This document shows, piece by piece, positions 13,683 through 21,638 of a DNA stretch of 41,129 bases; position 1 is the stretch's first letter; each line of letters opens with the position of its first letter. The translations under genes and the position numbers were made by a program. The stretch is from IMG/VR virus record IMGVR_UViG_3300050033_000323, positions 1 through 41,129 of that record. One strand, 5' to 3'. The notes under the pieces were generated by a model. It was not told where the DNA came from, searched no databases, and was given only the letters and a program-made list of their open reading frames with translations. This DNA is from a virus.

Positions 13683-14183
13683 TTATCCCGGTATTTCGTC
13701 AAATTTAAACTCTGTTAACATATTATCAGCTTTGGTGAATACCATCAATTTTTCAAATGCTGGTAAAGATTTAAGTATTTCTACTTTATTCTTCTTCATT
13801 TCATCAATTTTCTTCATTCTCATATGATTTAATACAATACTTTCAACCATATCAACATCTGCACCCATGTTTTTAATGAATTCAACATCTCGCTGAACAA
13901 TTTTAGTACCCATTTGTTCATGACCAAAGGCCCTGAATTTACCGGTTTTCTCTAATGTTTTTTCGGCTGCCGTTAATTTACAAATATCATGATATAAAGC
14001 AGCCATAATTAAATCAATATCACCGGTGGTAATTAACCTATCAGTAACAATCTTAATATGTTCATACACATTAGATTCAGGATGATATAAGCTGTTTTCT
14101 TCGTAAGTTTTAAGACGTTCTAATTCATCTTTAATCTCTTGCGGCGCTAATAATACCAATTCTTCAAATGTTTTAAATTTCAT
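13683..14183 (-). CDS. HD-domain phosphohydrolase, 166 aa
   Basis: ALYHDICKL is the H-D pair, preceded by SNVYEHIKIV (first His) and followed by FGHEQMGTKIV and VLNHMRM, the order of metal-binding residues in HD domains. Size and spacing recall the HD part of tRNA nucleotidyltransferases and of small nucleotidases. Substrate not deducible. Overlaps the next upstream gene by 11 bp. Confidence 0.75.
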   Translation of the reverse strand: MKFKTFEELVLLAPQEIKDELERLKTYEENSLYHPESNVYEHIKIVTDRLITTGDIDLIMAALYHDICKLTAAEKTLEKTGKFRAFGHEQMGTKIVQRDVEFIKNMGADVDMVESIVLNHMRMKKIDEMKKNKVEILKSLPAFEKLMVFTKADNMLTEFKFDEIPG

Positions 14184-14634
14184 AATATTCCTTATATAAA
14201 TCCATAAAATTATCCTTACAATATATTGCGGTAGCTACATCTTTTAAATAAAGGGCCGATGGAACATCCATATTCATATAAAAAGAATAAGTACCACCGA
14301 AAACAAACGAACCATTTTTAAAGTAAAACCAATTGTAACATTTAGTTTGGTTATCATCGTTAAAATCAGGTTTCCAACCATCATTTAAAGCCTCAGATAA
14401 TAATTTTATATACCTATATGCTATTTCTCGTTTTGTTAATCTTAAACAAGAATTATGGAAACTTTCTATAGTAATACCATGGTACTCCAATATATCAGAC
14501 TTACTTTTAATATTAAATGGTGATTTAACACATTTAAACTCACTTTCTAATAACGTTTTAATTTTAGTGAATAAATTTTCATTAAATGAAACCGTCTCAC
14601 CGTTAATTGTTATATCTATTTTAATATTTTCCAT
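14173..14634 (-). CDS. conserved phage protein of the GWKP paralog family, 153 aa
   Basis: The C-terminal half has NDGWKPDFNDDNQTKCYNWF, then SALYLKDVATAIYCKDNF and DLYKEYY. Genes at 32740-33153 and 40847-41129 share this plan. I recall the same signature from unnamed proteins of Bacteroidetes phages. Function unknown. It heads the run that ends at the 12541-12572 terminator. Confidence 0.65.
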   Translation of the reverse strand: MENIKIDITINGETVSFNENLFTKIKTLLESEFKCVKSPFNIKSKSDILEYHGITIESFHNSCLRLTKREIAYRYIKLLSEALNDGWKPDFNDDNQTKCYNWFYFKNGSFVFGGTYSFYMNMDVPSALYLKDVATAIYCKDNFMDLYKEYYEI

Positions 14635-14662
14635 AATTATAATATTTTAAATTATTACTTTA

Positions 14663-14693
14663 CAAATATATAAATAATATTTGACATATACAA
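14663..14693 (-). promoter_or_regulatory. Bacteroidetes-type promoter
   Basis: TTG (14693-14691), N20, TATATTTG (14670-14663). It lies upstream of 14173-14634. Confidence 0.75.
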
Positions 14694-15122
14694 TTATATA
14701 TTAAACATTTTTCTTAATTTTAACCAATTTAAATATGGTCTACCATTTTCAGGTTGAATAAGTGGCGCTCCGTAGGCTGCATCATCAACATATAGATTAC
14801 TATAACATTTTTTACTGTCGGTCCAGAATTTCTGAGTAGGGTTTTCATTAACCGCATATAATTTGACACCATTTTCAGTTAGATAATCAATAGCTTCCTG
14901 TAAACAGTCTCTTTTTATCTCTATTATTTCACCAGATTCATTCTTAATTTTCTGAATGACTGGTCTATGACCTCTCATTGTTAATAATATTATCTTATGA
15001 CCCAAACCATTTAATTCTCTTAATGTTTCTAACGCATATGGTACCGGTGAACCTATCTCAGGGTATTCATGTGTAGTGATGGTGCCGTCAAAATCACATG
15101 AAATGTAAAGCTTATCATTCAT
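14694..15122 (-). CDS. HAD-like hydrolase, 142 aa
   Basis: Motif I is ISCDFDGTITTHEYPEIG (nucleophile D, then D-G-T). ILLTMRGHRP gives motif II. LYVDDAAYG is the late acidic motif. Length fits small phage HAD proteins. Substrate unknown. Its ATG overlaps the stop of the 2H fragment at 15115-15244. Confidence 0.75.
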   Translation of the reverse strand: MNDKLYISCDFDGTITTHEYPEIGSPVPYALETLRELNGLGHKIILLTMRGHRPVIQKIKNESGEIIEIKRDCLQEAIDYLTENGVKLYAVNENPTQKFWTDSKKCYSNLYVDDAAYGAPLIQPENGRPYLNWLKLRKMFNI

Positions 15123-15244
15123 TTGTTAATCCTTTTTTAATTATGTTATGTATATATTCGGAATGTTTCATATTATTTTCATTCGCATAACCTAAAGATA
15201 AATGCAAACCCCAATGTGGTCTACCTAAACCTAATTCTTGACGT
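15115..15244 (-). pseudogene. C-terminal fragment of a 2H phosphoesterase
   Basis: About 43 codons (IRQELGLGRPHWGLHLSLGY, then ANENNMKHSEYIHNIIKKGL) align residue by residue with the end of the intact 2H protein at 17119-17610. It keeps the second H-x-S motif (HLS). There is no N-terminal half. A relic of duplication or recombination. Confidence 0.7.
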
Positions 15245-15251
15245 ATAAATA

Positions 15252-15527
15252 TTATATTTTTATACCTGTTATATAAATAAATTTACCTCTATTCTCTATA
15301 TTACCTATTTGTTGAAAGCCTATTTCAGTTATTAATTTAGTTAAACCAATAATATCCTCTGGAGTTTCATAATATTTGCTTGGTTCAGCAATATAAATGA
15401 TTCCTTTAGGTTTTAACACCCTATAAGATTCTTTAATATAATCTTTATAGTTAGTTCCCCATAAGGATAATGAAAATATAGCTACGTCTACCGATTCATC
15501 ATTTACATAGTTAGATATATCTGACAT
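15252..15527 (-). CDS. Rrp8-like methyltransferase fragment (broken)
   Basis: NDESVDVAIFSLSLWGTNYK and RVLKPKGIIYIAEPS strongly follow the Rrp8-type class I methyltransferase core (motifs IV-VI). Upstream codons continue in frame to about 15620 (KVISIDHIACDKDVIACDMS). A second frame from ATG 15691 (MNKDRKLHPYFTIEECP) may be its start, cut by a frameshift near 15610-15625. The SAM-binding Gly loop is missing, so this is probably inactive. Confidence 0.6.
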   Translation of the reverse strand: MSDISNYVNDESVDVAIFSLSLWGTNYKDYIKESYRVLKPKGIIYIAEPSKYYETPEDIIGLTKLITEIGFQQIGNIENRGKFIYITGIKI

Positions 15528-15694
15528 ATCACAAGCAATTACATCTTTATCACAAGCTATATGGTCAATTGATATTACTTTATTATTTGGTATACAATCT
15601 TTAAATTTATACCAAGATATGATAAAGAATGATGTAATTTAGGACATTCTTCAATCGTAAAATATGGGTGTAATTTTCTATCTTTATTCATTTA

Positions 15695-15928
15695 TTAAAA
15701 TCTTGGTAATTCATCTAAATTATCTCTTGAATCATCATTTGGATTAGTGGTTATAAATTTACCTTTCTTATGTATTCTAGAGCCTTTTTTCTTATTAACC
15801 AAAGTATAATATTCATTATTATTTAAATCGTTATATAGCGATTCTCTTGTTATTTCAACACTATTATTTAATTTAAGTGTTACAATTGTACCATTTATTT
15901 CATTTACTGATTTTACGTATTTTTCCAT
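15695..15928 (-). CDS. DUF3892-like protein, 77 aa
   Basis: The start VKSVNEINGTIVTLKLN and the end FITTNPNDDSRDNLDELPRF match the small DUF3892 family, whose members end in a T-x-P-(D/N)...DNL..LP signature. Function unknown. Promoter at 15962-15992 lies 34 bp upstream. Confidence 0.7.
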   Translation of the reverse strand: MEKYVKSVNEINGTIVTLKLNNSVEITRESLYNDLNNNEYYTLVNKKKGSRIHKKGKFITTNPNDDSRDNLDELPRF

Positions 15929-15961
15929 TTTATATTTTTAAAGGAGGATTATTATTTATAT

Positions 15962-15992
15962 CAAAGATACTATAATTTTTTCGTTATGTCAA
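15962..15992 (-). promoter_or_regulatory. Bacteroidetes-type promoter
   Basis: TTG (15992-15990), N20, TATCTTTG (15969-15962). It drives the DUF3892-like gene. Confidence 0.75.
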
Positions 15993-16058
15993 GTATTTTT
16001 TCGAGTATTTTTAAAAATACTATTTATTTTTCAATAATAATTGAATATATTTATTTCT

Positions 16059-16190
16059 ATGAAAGATACTACTAAAATTAATATTACACTACCAACAAAC
16101 CTATTATCCAAAATAGAAACCGGTAATTACAATCGTAATAAACTTATTATCGATTTATTTAAAAAATACATTGATAATAAACAAAAATAA
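16059..16190 (+). CDS. ribbon-helix-helix mini-protein, 43 aa
   Basis: KINITLPTNLLSKIE is the N-terminal strand plus helix of the MetJ/Arc/CopG fold. NRNKLIIDLFKKYI is the second helix. Such dimers bind DNA through the strand. Plus strand, followed by a hairpin at 16194-16207 and a second RHH gene. A repressor role is inferred from the fold. Confidence 0.6.
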   Translation: MKDTTKINITLPTNLLSKIETGNYNRNKLIIDLFKKYIDNKQK

Positions 16191-16193
16191 TTA

Positions 16194-16212
16194 CGGTTTT
16201 ATGACCGTTTTT
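16194..16212 (+). terminator. weak intrinsic terminator
   Basis: CGGT-TTTATG-ACCG followed by TTTTT between the two RHH genes. The stem is only 4 bp, so attenuation is as likely as full termination. Confidence 0.4.
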
Positions 16213-16251
16213 ATATTTTCTGGATATTTATAATAAAGAAATAAATTTATT

Positions 16252-16395
16252 ATGGGAAGAAAGAAATTAATAGAAAAGAAACAAACGGTAAGTATCCGTA
16301 TACCAAATGACTTATTACATCATTTAGATGGTATAGAAAATAAGTCAAAATTCTTTGAATGGTTATTACAAGAACATTTTAATACAGTAAAATAA
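16252..16395 (+). CDS. ribbon-helix-helix mini-protein, 47 aa
   Basis: KQTVSIRIPNDLLHHLDGIE gives the RHH strand and first helix, KSKFFEWLLQEHF the second. Basic N-terminus (MGRKKLIEKK). The stop is two bases from the ATG of the HNH gene, suggesting it may be co-expressed with, or control, the nuclease. Divergent in sequence from the RHH at 16059-16190. Confidence 0.6.
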   Translation: MGRKKLIEKKQTVSIRIPNDLLHHLDGIENKSKFFEWLLQEHFNTVK

Positions 16396-16397
16396 TT

Positions 16398-17126
16398 ATG
16401 AAATATACTACTGAAGAAGAACGAAAAGAGGCAAGACGATTATCAATTAATAAGTATAATGATAAAGCTAAGGTATTAAAAAAACTACATTATGAAAATA
16501 ATAAAGACATGTATAAAGAAAAGAGTCGGGAATATTATTTAAATAATAAAGAAGAAATTAAAGAACGAACTAAAAAATATTCTAATGATAATAAAGACCA
16601 AATTAAAGAAAATAAACATCGTTATTACACCGAAAATTTAGAAATGTTTAAATATAAGTGTCGTGAGTGGTATGAAAAAAATAAAGATAATAAATTAAAA
16701 TATGATAAAAATTATCGAAAAGAAAATAGAGAGTTAATTACAGCGAAAAAATTAATTTATAAAAAAAACCGTATGTTAAACGACCCCAAATATAAATTAA
16801 GTTATAGTATTAGACGTACGATAAGTGATTCTATCAGACGATTCAATTATACTAAAAAATCAAAAACATTTGAAATACTCGGTTGTTCATTCGAAGAATT
16901 TAAATTACACTTAGAATCTAAATTTGAACATTGGATGTCATGGGATAATTATGGTAATCCTAAAGATGGTGTGTATGAAATAAACAAAACATGGGATATT
17001 GACCATATAATACCACTTGCAACAGTTAAAACTGAGGAAGATGTTATTAAACTAAATCACTATACTAATCTTCAACCTTTATGTAGCTATACTAATAGAT
17101 TTATTAAGAAAGATATTATTAGTTAA
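16398..17126 (+). CDS. HNH homing endonuclease with coiled charged N-terminus, 242 aa
   Basis: Residues 1-120 are repeated Tyr/Asn/Lys/Glu helices (ENNKDMYKEKSREYYLNNKE), a DNA-wrapping linker type. ILGCSFEEFKLHLESKFE precedes the HNH core WDIDHIIPLA..LNHYTNLQPLCSYTNR. A sister copy, frameshifted, is at 30610-31303. Convergent with the 2H gene (8-bp overlap). Probably a mobile element at this site. Confidence 0.8.
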   Translation: MKYTTEEERKEARRLSINKYNDKAKVLKKLHYENNKDMYKEKSREYYLNNKEEIKERTKKYSNDNKDQIKENKHRYYTENLEMFKYKCREWYEKNKDNKLKYDKNYRKENRELITAKKLIYKKNRMLNDPKYKLSYSIRRTISDSIRRFNYTKKSKTFEILGCSFEEFKLHLESKFEHWMSWDNYGNPKDGVYEINKTWDIDHIIPLATVKTEEDVIKLNHYTNLQPLCSYTNRFIKKDIIS

Positions 17127-17610
17127 TTATTAAACCTTTTGTTATTAATTTATGAATATAGTTTGAATGGTCAATATGTTTTTCGTTAGCGTACCCTACC
17201 GTAAGGTGAAATGGGAAAAATGGTTTATTTAAACCCAATTCTTCACGAATTGTATTTAATTCATTTAAGTCATTATCTATTACATTTAACCACCAATGTT
17301 CACCAGATGTTCTAACATCTATATTAATATATAATTCAATCTCTTTACCACCCCATTTTGATTTAACTTCATCCCATTTATCGTTCATATCAGATACTTT
17401 ATCTGATATTATTGTAACATGTGAATTTCTTAATGGTTTATTTAGTATAACCCTATACTTTTTTTTAAGTAACCAAGAATAATATTCACATATATCACCA
17501 TCAATTACAACCATAGCGACTTTCTTCCAAGAAGCCTGAGCTTTTTGTTTATTAGTATAATCTATTGGGTCAAATAATATCCTCCCCTTTTGTTTTATTG
17601 TTGTTATCAT
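17119..17610 (-). CDS. 2H phosphoesterase-like protein, 163 aa
   Basis: Two H-x-(S/T) motifs, RNSHVTIIS (about residue 83) and PFHLTVGY (about 137), are the paired catalytic histidines of the 2H superfamily (RNA 2',5' ligases, cyclic phosphodiesterases). Such enzymes open 2',3'-cyclic phosphates on RNA ends, fitting the ligases encoded here. A fragment of a close paralog sits at 15115-15244. ATG at 17608-17610. Confidence 0.7.
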   Translation of the reverse strand: MITTIKQKGRILFDPIDYTNKQKAQASWKKVAMVVIDGDICEYYSWLLKKKYRVILNKPLRNSHVTIISDKVSDMNDKWDEVKSKWGGKEIELYINIDVRTSGEHWWLNVIDNDLNELNTIREELGLNKPFFPFHLTVGYANEKHIDHSNYIHKLITKGLIIN

Positions 17611-17778
17611 AATCTAATTTTATTACTGGGAAATCATTAAAGTTTAACGATTTCGGCTCATTTTCCCATTCAAAGTTAACACACATTTGTTGATTGTTAT
17701 CTAATCTTGTTAAAAGATTAGCGTGACCATTAAAACCATTTAGCGTTAAATAAGTAGGTCTACTATACCTTGCTTCAT
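17570..17778 (-). pseudogene. ORF of ~69 codons with disrupted start
   Basis: The frame ARYSRPTYLTLNGFNGHANL onward is open to TGA at 17570-17572 but has no start. ATG at 17776-17778 is one base out of phase; ATGAAAGC instead of ATGAAGC would give MKARYSRPT. The frame is also continuous with the gene above through its TAA. Overlaps the 2H start. Likely a one-base deletion or error. Family unknown. Confidence 0.45.
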
Positions 17779-17779
17779 C

Positions 17780-18001
17780 TTAAGCCCAAAAGGGTATTGT
17801 CTCTTTATATTTAAACCAAGAATCTTTTATCGACCTATCTTTAAAATATTCCCTTATTAGATGCTTACTTTTAAACTCATTAGCCCCAAATACGGTAATG
17901 ATATCATCTAACATTTCTTTACCACTTAATTCTGAAAATGGCTTATTATAATGTATTTTAATATAATTATTAACTAAATTATGTTCCTTTTTATGTGACA
18001 T
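17780..18001 (-). CDS. hypothetical protein of the local HW/DSWF paralog group, 73 aa
   Basis: SELSGKEMLDDIITVFGANE and LIREYFKDRSIKDSWF align with the genes at 18007-18384 and 18384-18821. These three tandem paralogs keep I-x-x-V-F, R-x-(Y/W)-F and, six residues on, D-(S/D)-W-F. Helical and possibly DNA- or protein-binding. Its TAA is followed by an open frame in the same phase. Confidence 0.5.
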   Translation of the reverse strand: MSHKKEHNLVNNYIKIHYNKPFSELSGKEMLDDIITVFGANEFKSKHLIREYFKDRSIKDSWFKYKETIPFWA

Positions 18002-18006
18002 AGTTC

Positions 18007-18384
18007 TTAAGGTATATAACGTCTATCATTTTCATTACGAGTACGTGCTCTATTAAATAATGCTAATATTCTATCGTGCTAGTCACGATGTTCATCATCC
18101 AACACCGCATTAGTGCTACATTCATCATCCGGTTCTGCATTACCCATAAAACCATCATCATCTTCACATTCATCATATGATGCTCTTTCATCTGATAAAA
18201 ACCATGAATCTTATATTTTATAACATTTACTAAACCATTGCCTAATAATATGTTTTGAAAATTGTTCATTATAACCAAATACAGCTATAATATCTTCTAA
18301 CATAGCGACACCATTTAATTGGTCCAATGGTTTAGTCCAATGTCTAGTAAGATATCTATATTCTAATTTATTTGGATTTTTCAT
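18007..18384 (-). pseudogene. paralog interrupted by in-frame TAA and TAG
   Basis: ATG at 18382-18384 overlaps the upstream stop (TAATG). The frame reads to IIRQWFSKCYKI, then TAA (18211-18213), DSWFLSDERASYDECED, then TAG (18079-18081), then HDRILALFNRARTRNENDRR to TAA. Both paralogs have exactly six residues between F and D(S/D)WF; here six residues plus the TAA, so the TAA looks like a 3-nt insertion. Confidence 0.55.
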
Positions 18385-18821
18385 TAATCTAAATTATTCA
18401 TAAAATATGTTATACTAGCATTATAATCTAAATTTGGACCTTCAGCTAAATCAATACCCATTACACACCCACCATTATTATGATTTATTTCACCTAAACG
18501 CATTAAATTATTAATTATATTTCTATCAATATCATTACTTACAATCCTACCTAATTCAGCTTCCATATCAATATTATAGTACATAGCTAAATCTTGATAC
18601 ATTATAATATCCGGGTTTATGAACCAATCATCGGTTAATAAAAACTCACTAAAATACCCACGTATAACTAATTTAGCCTCATCGTCTGAATAATTGAATA
18701 CGTTAATAATATCCCCAATTATTTTATGACCTTTAATATCTTTAAAACATTCACTGTAATGTCTAGCAATATATAAGAAAACAATCTCAGTTTCTATATC
18801 TAAAAAATAATCTTCATACAT
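18384..18821 (-). CDS. hypothetical protein, 145 aa, intact member of local paralog group
   Basis: KIIGDIINVFNYSDDEAKLV and IRGYFSEFLLTDDWF are the shared core. The C-terminal half (MEAELGRIVSNDIDRNIINN) is unique. Promoter at 18826-18856. It heads the run of paralogs at 17.6-18.8 kb. Function unknown. Confidence 0.6.
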   Translation of the reverse strand: MYEDYFLDIETEIVFLYIARHYSECFKDIKGHKIIGDIINVFNYSDDEAKLVIRGYFSEFLLTDDWFINPDIIMYQDLAMYYNIDMEAELGRIVSNDIDRNIINNLMRLGEINHNNGGCVMGIDLAEGPNLDYNASITYFMNNLD

Positions 18822-18825
18822 ATCA

Positions 18826-18856
18826 TAAAGATACAGTATGAAGATTAATATTTCAA
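18826..18856 (-). promoter_or_regulatory. Bacteroidetes-type promoter, variant -7 box
   Basis: TTG (18856-18854), N20, TATCTTTA (18833-18826). The -7 start lies just 5 bp from the downstream ATG, so a leaderless or very short-leader mRNA is likely. Confidence 0.6.
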
Positions 18857-18872
18857 CATTTTAGTTAACTAT

Positions 18873-19310
18873 TTATCGAAGTTTGATAGAATTTTTTAAT
18901 CTTGCTTCCATTCTAGATAAACTTTCTTCAGGAACATTATGGGTATCTTTACCACCATGCCAATTTTCAACTACTAAATGAAATACTGAATAACCATACT
19001 TTTCAGCCATATCAGCATAAGGTTGCCACTCCTTTTTACTTGTGTTAGTATTAGCTACTATAACAGTTGAAGACTCCATTCTCATTAATTGGTCACATTT
19101 ATCTTGACACATTCTATGAGCGTAACCTTGATTTTCAAGTGTCCATTTATATTCACCGTCAACCATATGGTAATCATCAGCACAACATATTATTGAACTA
19201 TTAGGGTCAATAAATTTTGAAATATATTCGGCAACAGTTGTTTTACCACACCCAAGTTAAGGGATGCCTTTTAAAATAAAAAGGCATCTATTAGTTTTTA
19301 ATTGTTTCAT
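18873..19310 (-). CDS. AAA_33/polynucleotide-kinase-like P-loop protein, interrupted at the Walker A motif
   Basis: ATG at 19308-19310 gives MKQLKTNRCLFILKGIP, then TAA (19257-19259) and CTT, then GCGKTTVAEYISKF. Removing the six bases TAACTT gives KGIPGCGKTT, a perfect Walker A. The rest (ICCADDYHMVDGEYKW, VIVANTNTSKKEWQPYADMA, VENWHGGKDTHNVPEESL) follows N4BP2-type kinases. Downstream in-frame ATG at 19166 lacks the P-loop. It would phosphorylate RNA or DNA 5' ends if functional. Confidence 0.6.
19263..19288 (-). other. perfect 10-bp hairpin inside the kinase reading frame
   Basis: GATGCCTTTT-AAAATA-AAAAGGCATC lies within codons 8-16 of the kinase, ending four bases before the in-frame TAA. 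No T-run follows on the minus strand; on the plus strand TATTAGTTTTT follows, so it could also be a plus-strand terminator. Confidence 0.6.
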
Positions 19311-19504
19311 ATTCTTTAAATTTTAATTCATATTTATTCGTAAATTTAATTAATTGTGTATAATACAAATTTTTAATTTCTTCTTTCGTTAAACAACCAA
19401 TATCCCGTATTTTATAAGTAAATCCATTATCAATACAATATTTAATACTAAAATTTATTTTTAGCACCGGAAATTGATTTTAAAATTATAAGTACCCTTT
19501 CCAC
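19291..19504 (-). pseudogene. small ORF of ~70 codons with one-base frameshift
   Basis: GTG at 19502-19504 starts VERVLIILKSISGAKNKF then TAG. Dropping one base from the AAAA at 19450-19453 (TTTT in the gene) continues SIKYCIDNGFTYKIRDIGCL to TAA at 19291-19293, overlapping the kinase ATG. The joined product would be about 70 residues. Family unknown. Confidence 0.45.
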
Positions 19505-19505
19505 T

Positions 19506-20279
19506 TTATTTACTAAATTTAACTATATTACTAGCTTTCATATGGTAATTATAAACTTTTTCTATTTCCTTTGTTATTAATGGTCTATTTGGTTGTTCAA
19601 ACATAATACCACTACATTTAGATAATTTTTCCATCATTCTGTTAGTGTCATAATTTTCGTTATAAAAACATGTTGCTAAGGTAGTGAAAAATCTATCTGT
19701 TTTAGCGAATGGAATATATTTTACAACATCTTTCCAATGTTCACATAATTCATTTGGGTTTCTTTTTTCACTTATTTTATAAGTACCCCTTTTTAAATGT
19801 TCATTATATAAATTTTGACATGAACATACTGAAACTATACTTGATAATGGGGCTCCATATTTTTTATTAGCCTCAAGTACCTTAATATAATCTATATGAC
19901 CCATTTTAGCAAAATGTTCAACATATTCCCTACCAGCCCAATTTTTTGATGCATTATTTAATATTGGAGCATCTTCAATATTAGCTTCTTCACTAACAAC
20001 AAAATGGATAGGTAAACCCAATGTCTTACAAGCCATATATCTATTTTGACCATCAATTATTAATAAATCACCATTTTCCATTACAACTACCATAATTGGA
20101 TTATAAGCTGTAAAATCACCCTTTTTAATACTTTCAATTATTTTCTTGAAATGTTTTGGTGTACGATTTAAACCAGAGAATTTAAATTTATTATAATCCA
20201 TAGTTTTGTATATAATAATATCACTTTTTATTACGCTATTATTTTTATTTGAATCTTCTTCGTTAATTATGTTTTTCAT
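19506..20279 (-). CDS. ParB/Srx-fold domain protein, 257 aa
   Basis: NPIMVVVMENGDLLIIDGQN followed by RYMACKTLGLPIHFVV is the ParB N-terminal-domain pattern (strand, D-G-Q-x-R, helix). Such phage proteins can be DNA-binding, CTPase-like or nuclease relatives. The C-terminal half is helical with a CSCQN element. It starts MKNIINEEDSNKN. Terminator 20317-20341 lies upstream. Confidence 0.7.
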   Translation of the reverse strand: MKNIINEEDSNKNNSVIKSDIIIYKTMDYNKFKFSGLNRTPKHFKKIIESIKKGDFTAYNPIMVVVMENGDLLIIDGQNRYMACKTLGLPIHFVVSEEANIEDAPILNNASKNWAGREYVEHFAKMGHIDYIKVLEANKKYGAPLSSIVSVCSCQNLYNEHLKRGTYKISEKRNPNELCEHWKDVVKYIPFAKTDRFFTTLATCFYNENYDTNRMMEKLSKCSGIMFEQPNRPLITKEIEKVYNYHMKASNIVKFSK

Positions 20280-20316
20280 TTCTTTTATTTTTAAATTAAT
20301 ACTTGTTTATAATAAA

Positions 20317-20341
20317 ATTGGGGATGTTTTAAGTCCCCAAT
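20317..20341 (-). terminator. intrinsic terminator
   Basis: 8-bp stem ATTGGGGA/TCCCCAAT; minus-strand tail TTTTATTAT. Ends the SPFH-membrane-protein transcript. Confidence 0.75.
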
Positions 20342-20346
20342 CATTT

Positions 20347-20613
20347 TTATTCTGTTATATTTGTTTTAACTTTTGGAACCCAAACTTTATATATAAAGAA
20401 TGAACCAATTATTATTACACCAATTTTGATTAACCAAGCATAACTACTTATACCGGATTGAGTTTTTAATGTGTAATACACATCTGAATTAACTTGTTGA
20501 GCAGCAACCTGAGCGTAATTTTGGTCAACTGCGTAGCTACAGTTATTTAATATTATATTAACCCCAATAAATAACCCTATAATTAATAGGGTTAAAAATA
20601 TTTTACTTTTCAT
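20347..20613 (-). CDS. small exported membrane protein, 88 aa
   Basis: Start at MKSKIFLTLLIIGLFIG (an ATG nine codons earlier overlaps the SPFH gene). An N-terminal signal or anchor is followed by NNCSYAVDQNYAQ and a second helix (SYAWLIKIGVIIIGSFFIY). Two bases after the SPFH stop, so co-expressed with it; it may be its membrane partner. Confidence 0.65.
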   Translation of the reverse strand: MKSKIFLTLLIIGLFIGVNIILNNCSYAVDQNYAQVAAQQVNSDVYYTLKTQSGISSYAWLIKIGVIIIGSFFIYKVWVPKVKTNITE

Positions 20614-20614
20614 A

Positions 20615-21586
20615 CTATTTTTTAGTTTTAGCTTGAGCACTTTGAGCAGCTACACCTTTTAAACCATATAAATCAAGTATTGACATATTACCTCCAATTG
20701 TACTTGGAACCGGAATTTTACCACTTCTAATACCGTCAGCAATTGCATTCTTAATATTTATATCAGCATCTAATTGTTTTTGGTCCGTAATTGCGTTCTT
20801 AGCAAGTGCAAAATTATTAGCTGCTTTAACTGAATTAAGTGCCTCTGTTACTTTAGATTCTGATGTGAATTTAGCGTTTATAGCGTCTTGAATTGTTTGG
20901 TCGATATATCCAAATTGTCCAGCAGCACCAATATTCATTATTTTAACACCTAAAGTTGCAAAATGTTCAGTGACTTGTTTACGCATACCTTCATAAATAT
21001 CTTTTCTATCATTTTGACATTGAGATAAACCTCTAATACCAAATTCAGTTGTTAGAATATTTTGAACATAACCACGTACATCGTTATCCATTACTTGTTC
21101 TAGTGTTCTAGTATTATAATTATATAAGAATTTTGAAGCCCATTCTTCGGGTATAGAAGCTGTTGCTGTAATACCTACTCGGAACCCAATACTTTCTTTA
21201 CTTTCTACTTCTAATTCTTCACGTTTATTTGTATTAGTACCAGAACCAGCACCAGTCCATTCACGAGTTACCGGAGTTCTATCTACTGTTATGATTTTAA
21301 TTGAAGGAATCCATTCACCATCTGTTTCCCATCTTCCAGTTTGATGCCATTGTGTAGTAATATATATACGTTTGTCAGCTACTTTCTTTTCATCCAAATA
21401 CTTCTCAGAATTGAATTTTGCTTGACCTTCTTTATTACCAGATTCTAACGGAAATACATAAGCTGTTTGATTCGGTAGAATCTCGATGTACTTTTCCTCC
21501 TGATAAGGTTTTCTAAAACAACTTGTCATTGTAAATGACATTACTACTAGAGCAATTAAACTCATTAAACTTGTTACTTTTTTCAT
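20615..21586 (-). CDS. SPFH/Band 7 lipoprotein, 323 aa
   Basis: Signal peptide ending in a lipobox (MTSC, Cys about 23). Residues 60-240 show prohibitin/stomatin features: IGFRVGITATASIPEE, LEQVMDNDVRGYVQNILTTE, VTEHFATLGVKIMNIG. The C-terminal helix is rich in Ala and Lys (SKVTEALNSVKAANNFALAK). SPFH proteins form ring scaffolds on membranes. Lipid anchoring of such a domain in a phage is unusual. Promoter at 21639-21669. Confidence 0.75.
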   Translation of the reverse strand: MKKVTSLMSLIALVVMSFTMTSCFRKPYQEEKYIEILPNQTAYVFPLESGNKEGQAKFNSEKYLDEKKVADKRIYITTQWHQTGRWETDGEWIPSIKIITVDRTPVTREWTGAGSGTNTNKREELEVESKESIGFRVGITATASIPEEWASKFLYNYNTRTLEQVMDNDVRGYVQNILTTEFGIRGLSQCQNDRKDIYEGMRKQVTEHFATLGVKIMNIGAAGQFGYIDQTIQDAINAKFTSESKVTEALNSVKAANNFALAKNAITDQKQLDADINIKNAIADGIRSGKIPVPSTIGGNMSILDLYGLKGVAAQSAQAKTKK

Positions 21587-21638
21587 TTTTTTGTTTTTAA
21601 ATTAATACTTAAAATATTTAATTGTTATAATTGAGCAG

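Noticed and set aside
18063-18278. Met-rich 71-codon minus-strand frame
   Set aside because: It is the shifted frame of the GAT/GAA-rich broken paralog at 18007-18384.
17780-19310. Genome-wide reassignment of TAA
   Set aside because: Nearly all well-defined genes here end in TAA at the expected length, so only local effects or errors can explain the in-frame codons.
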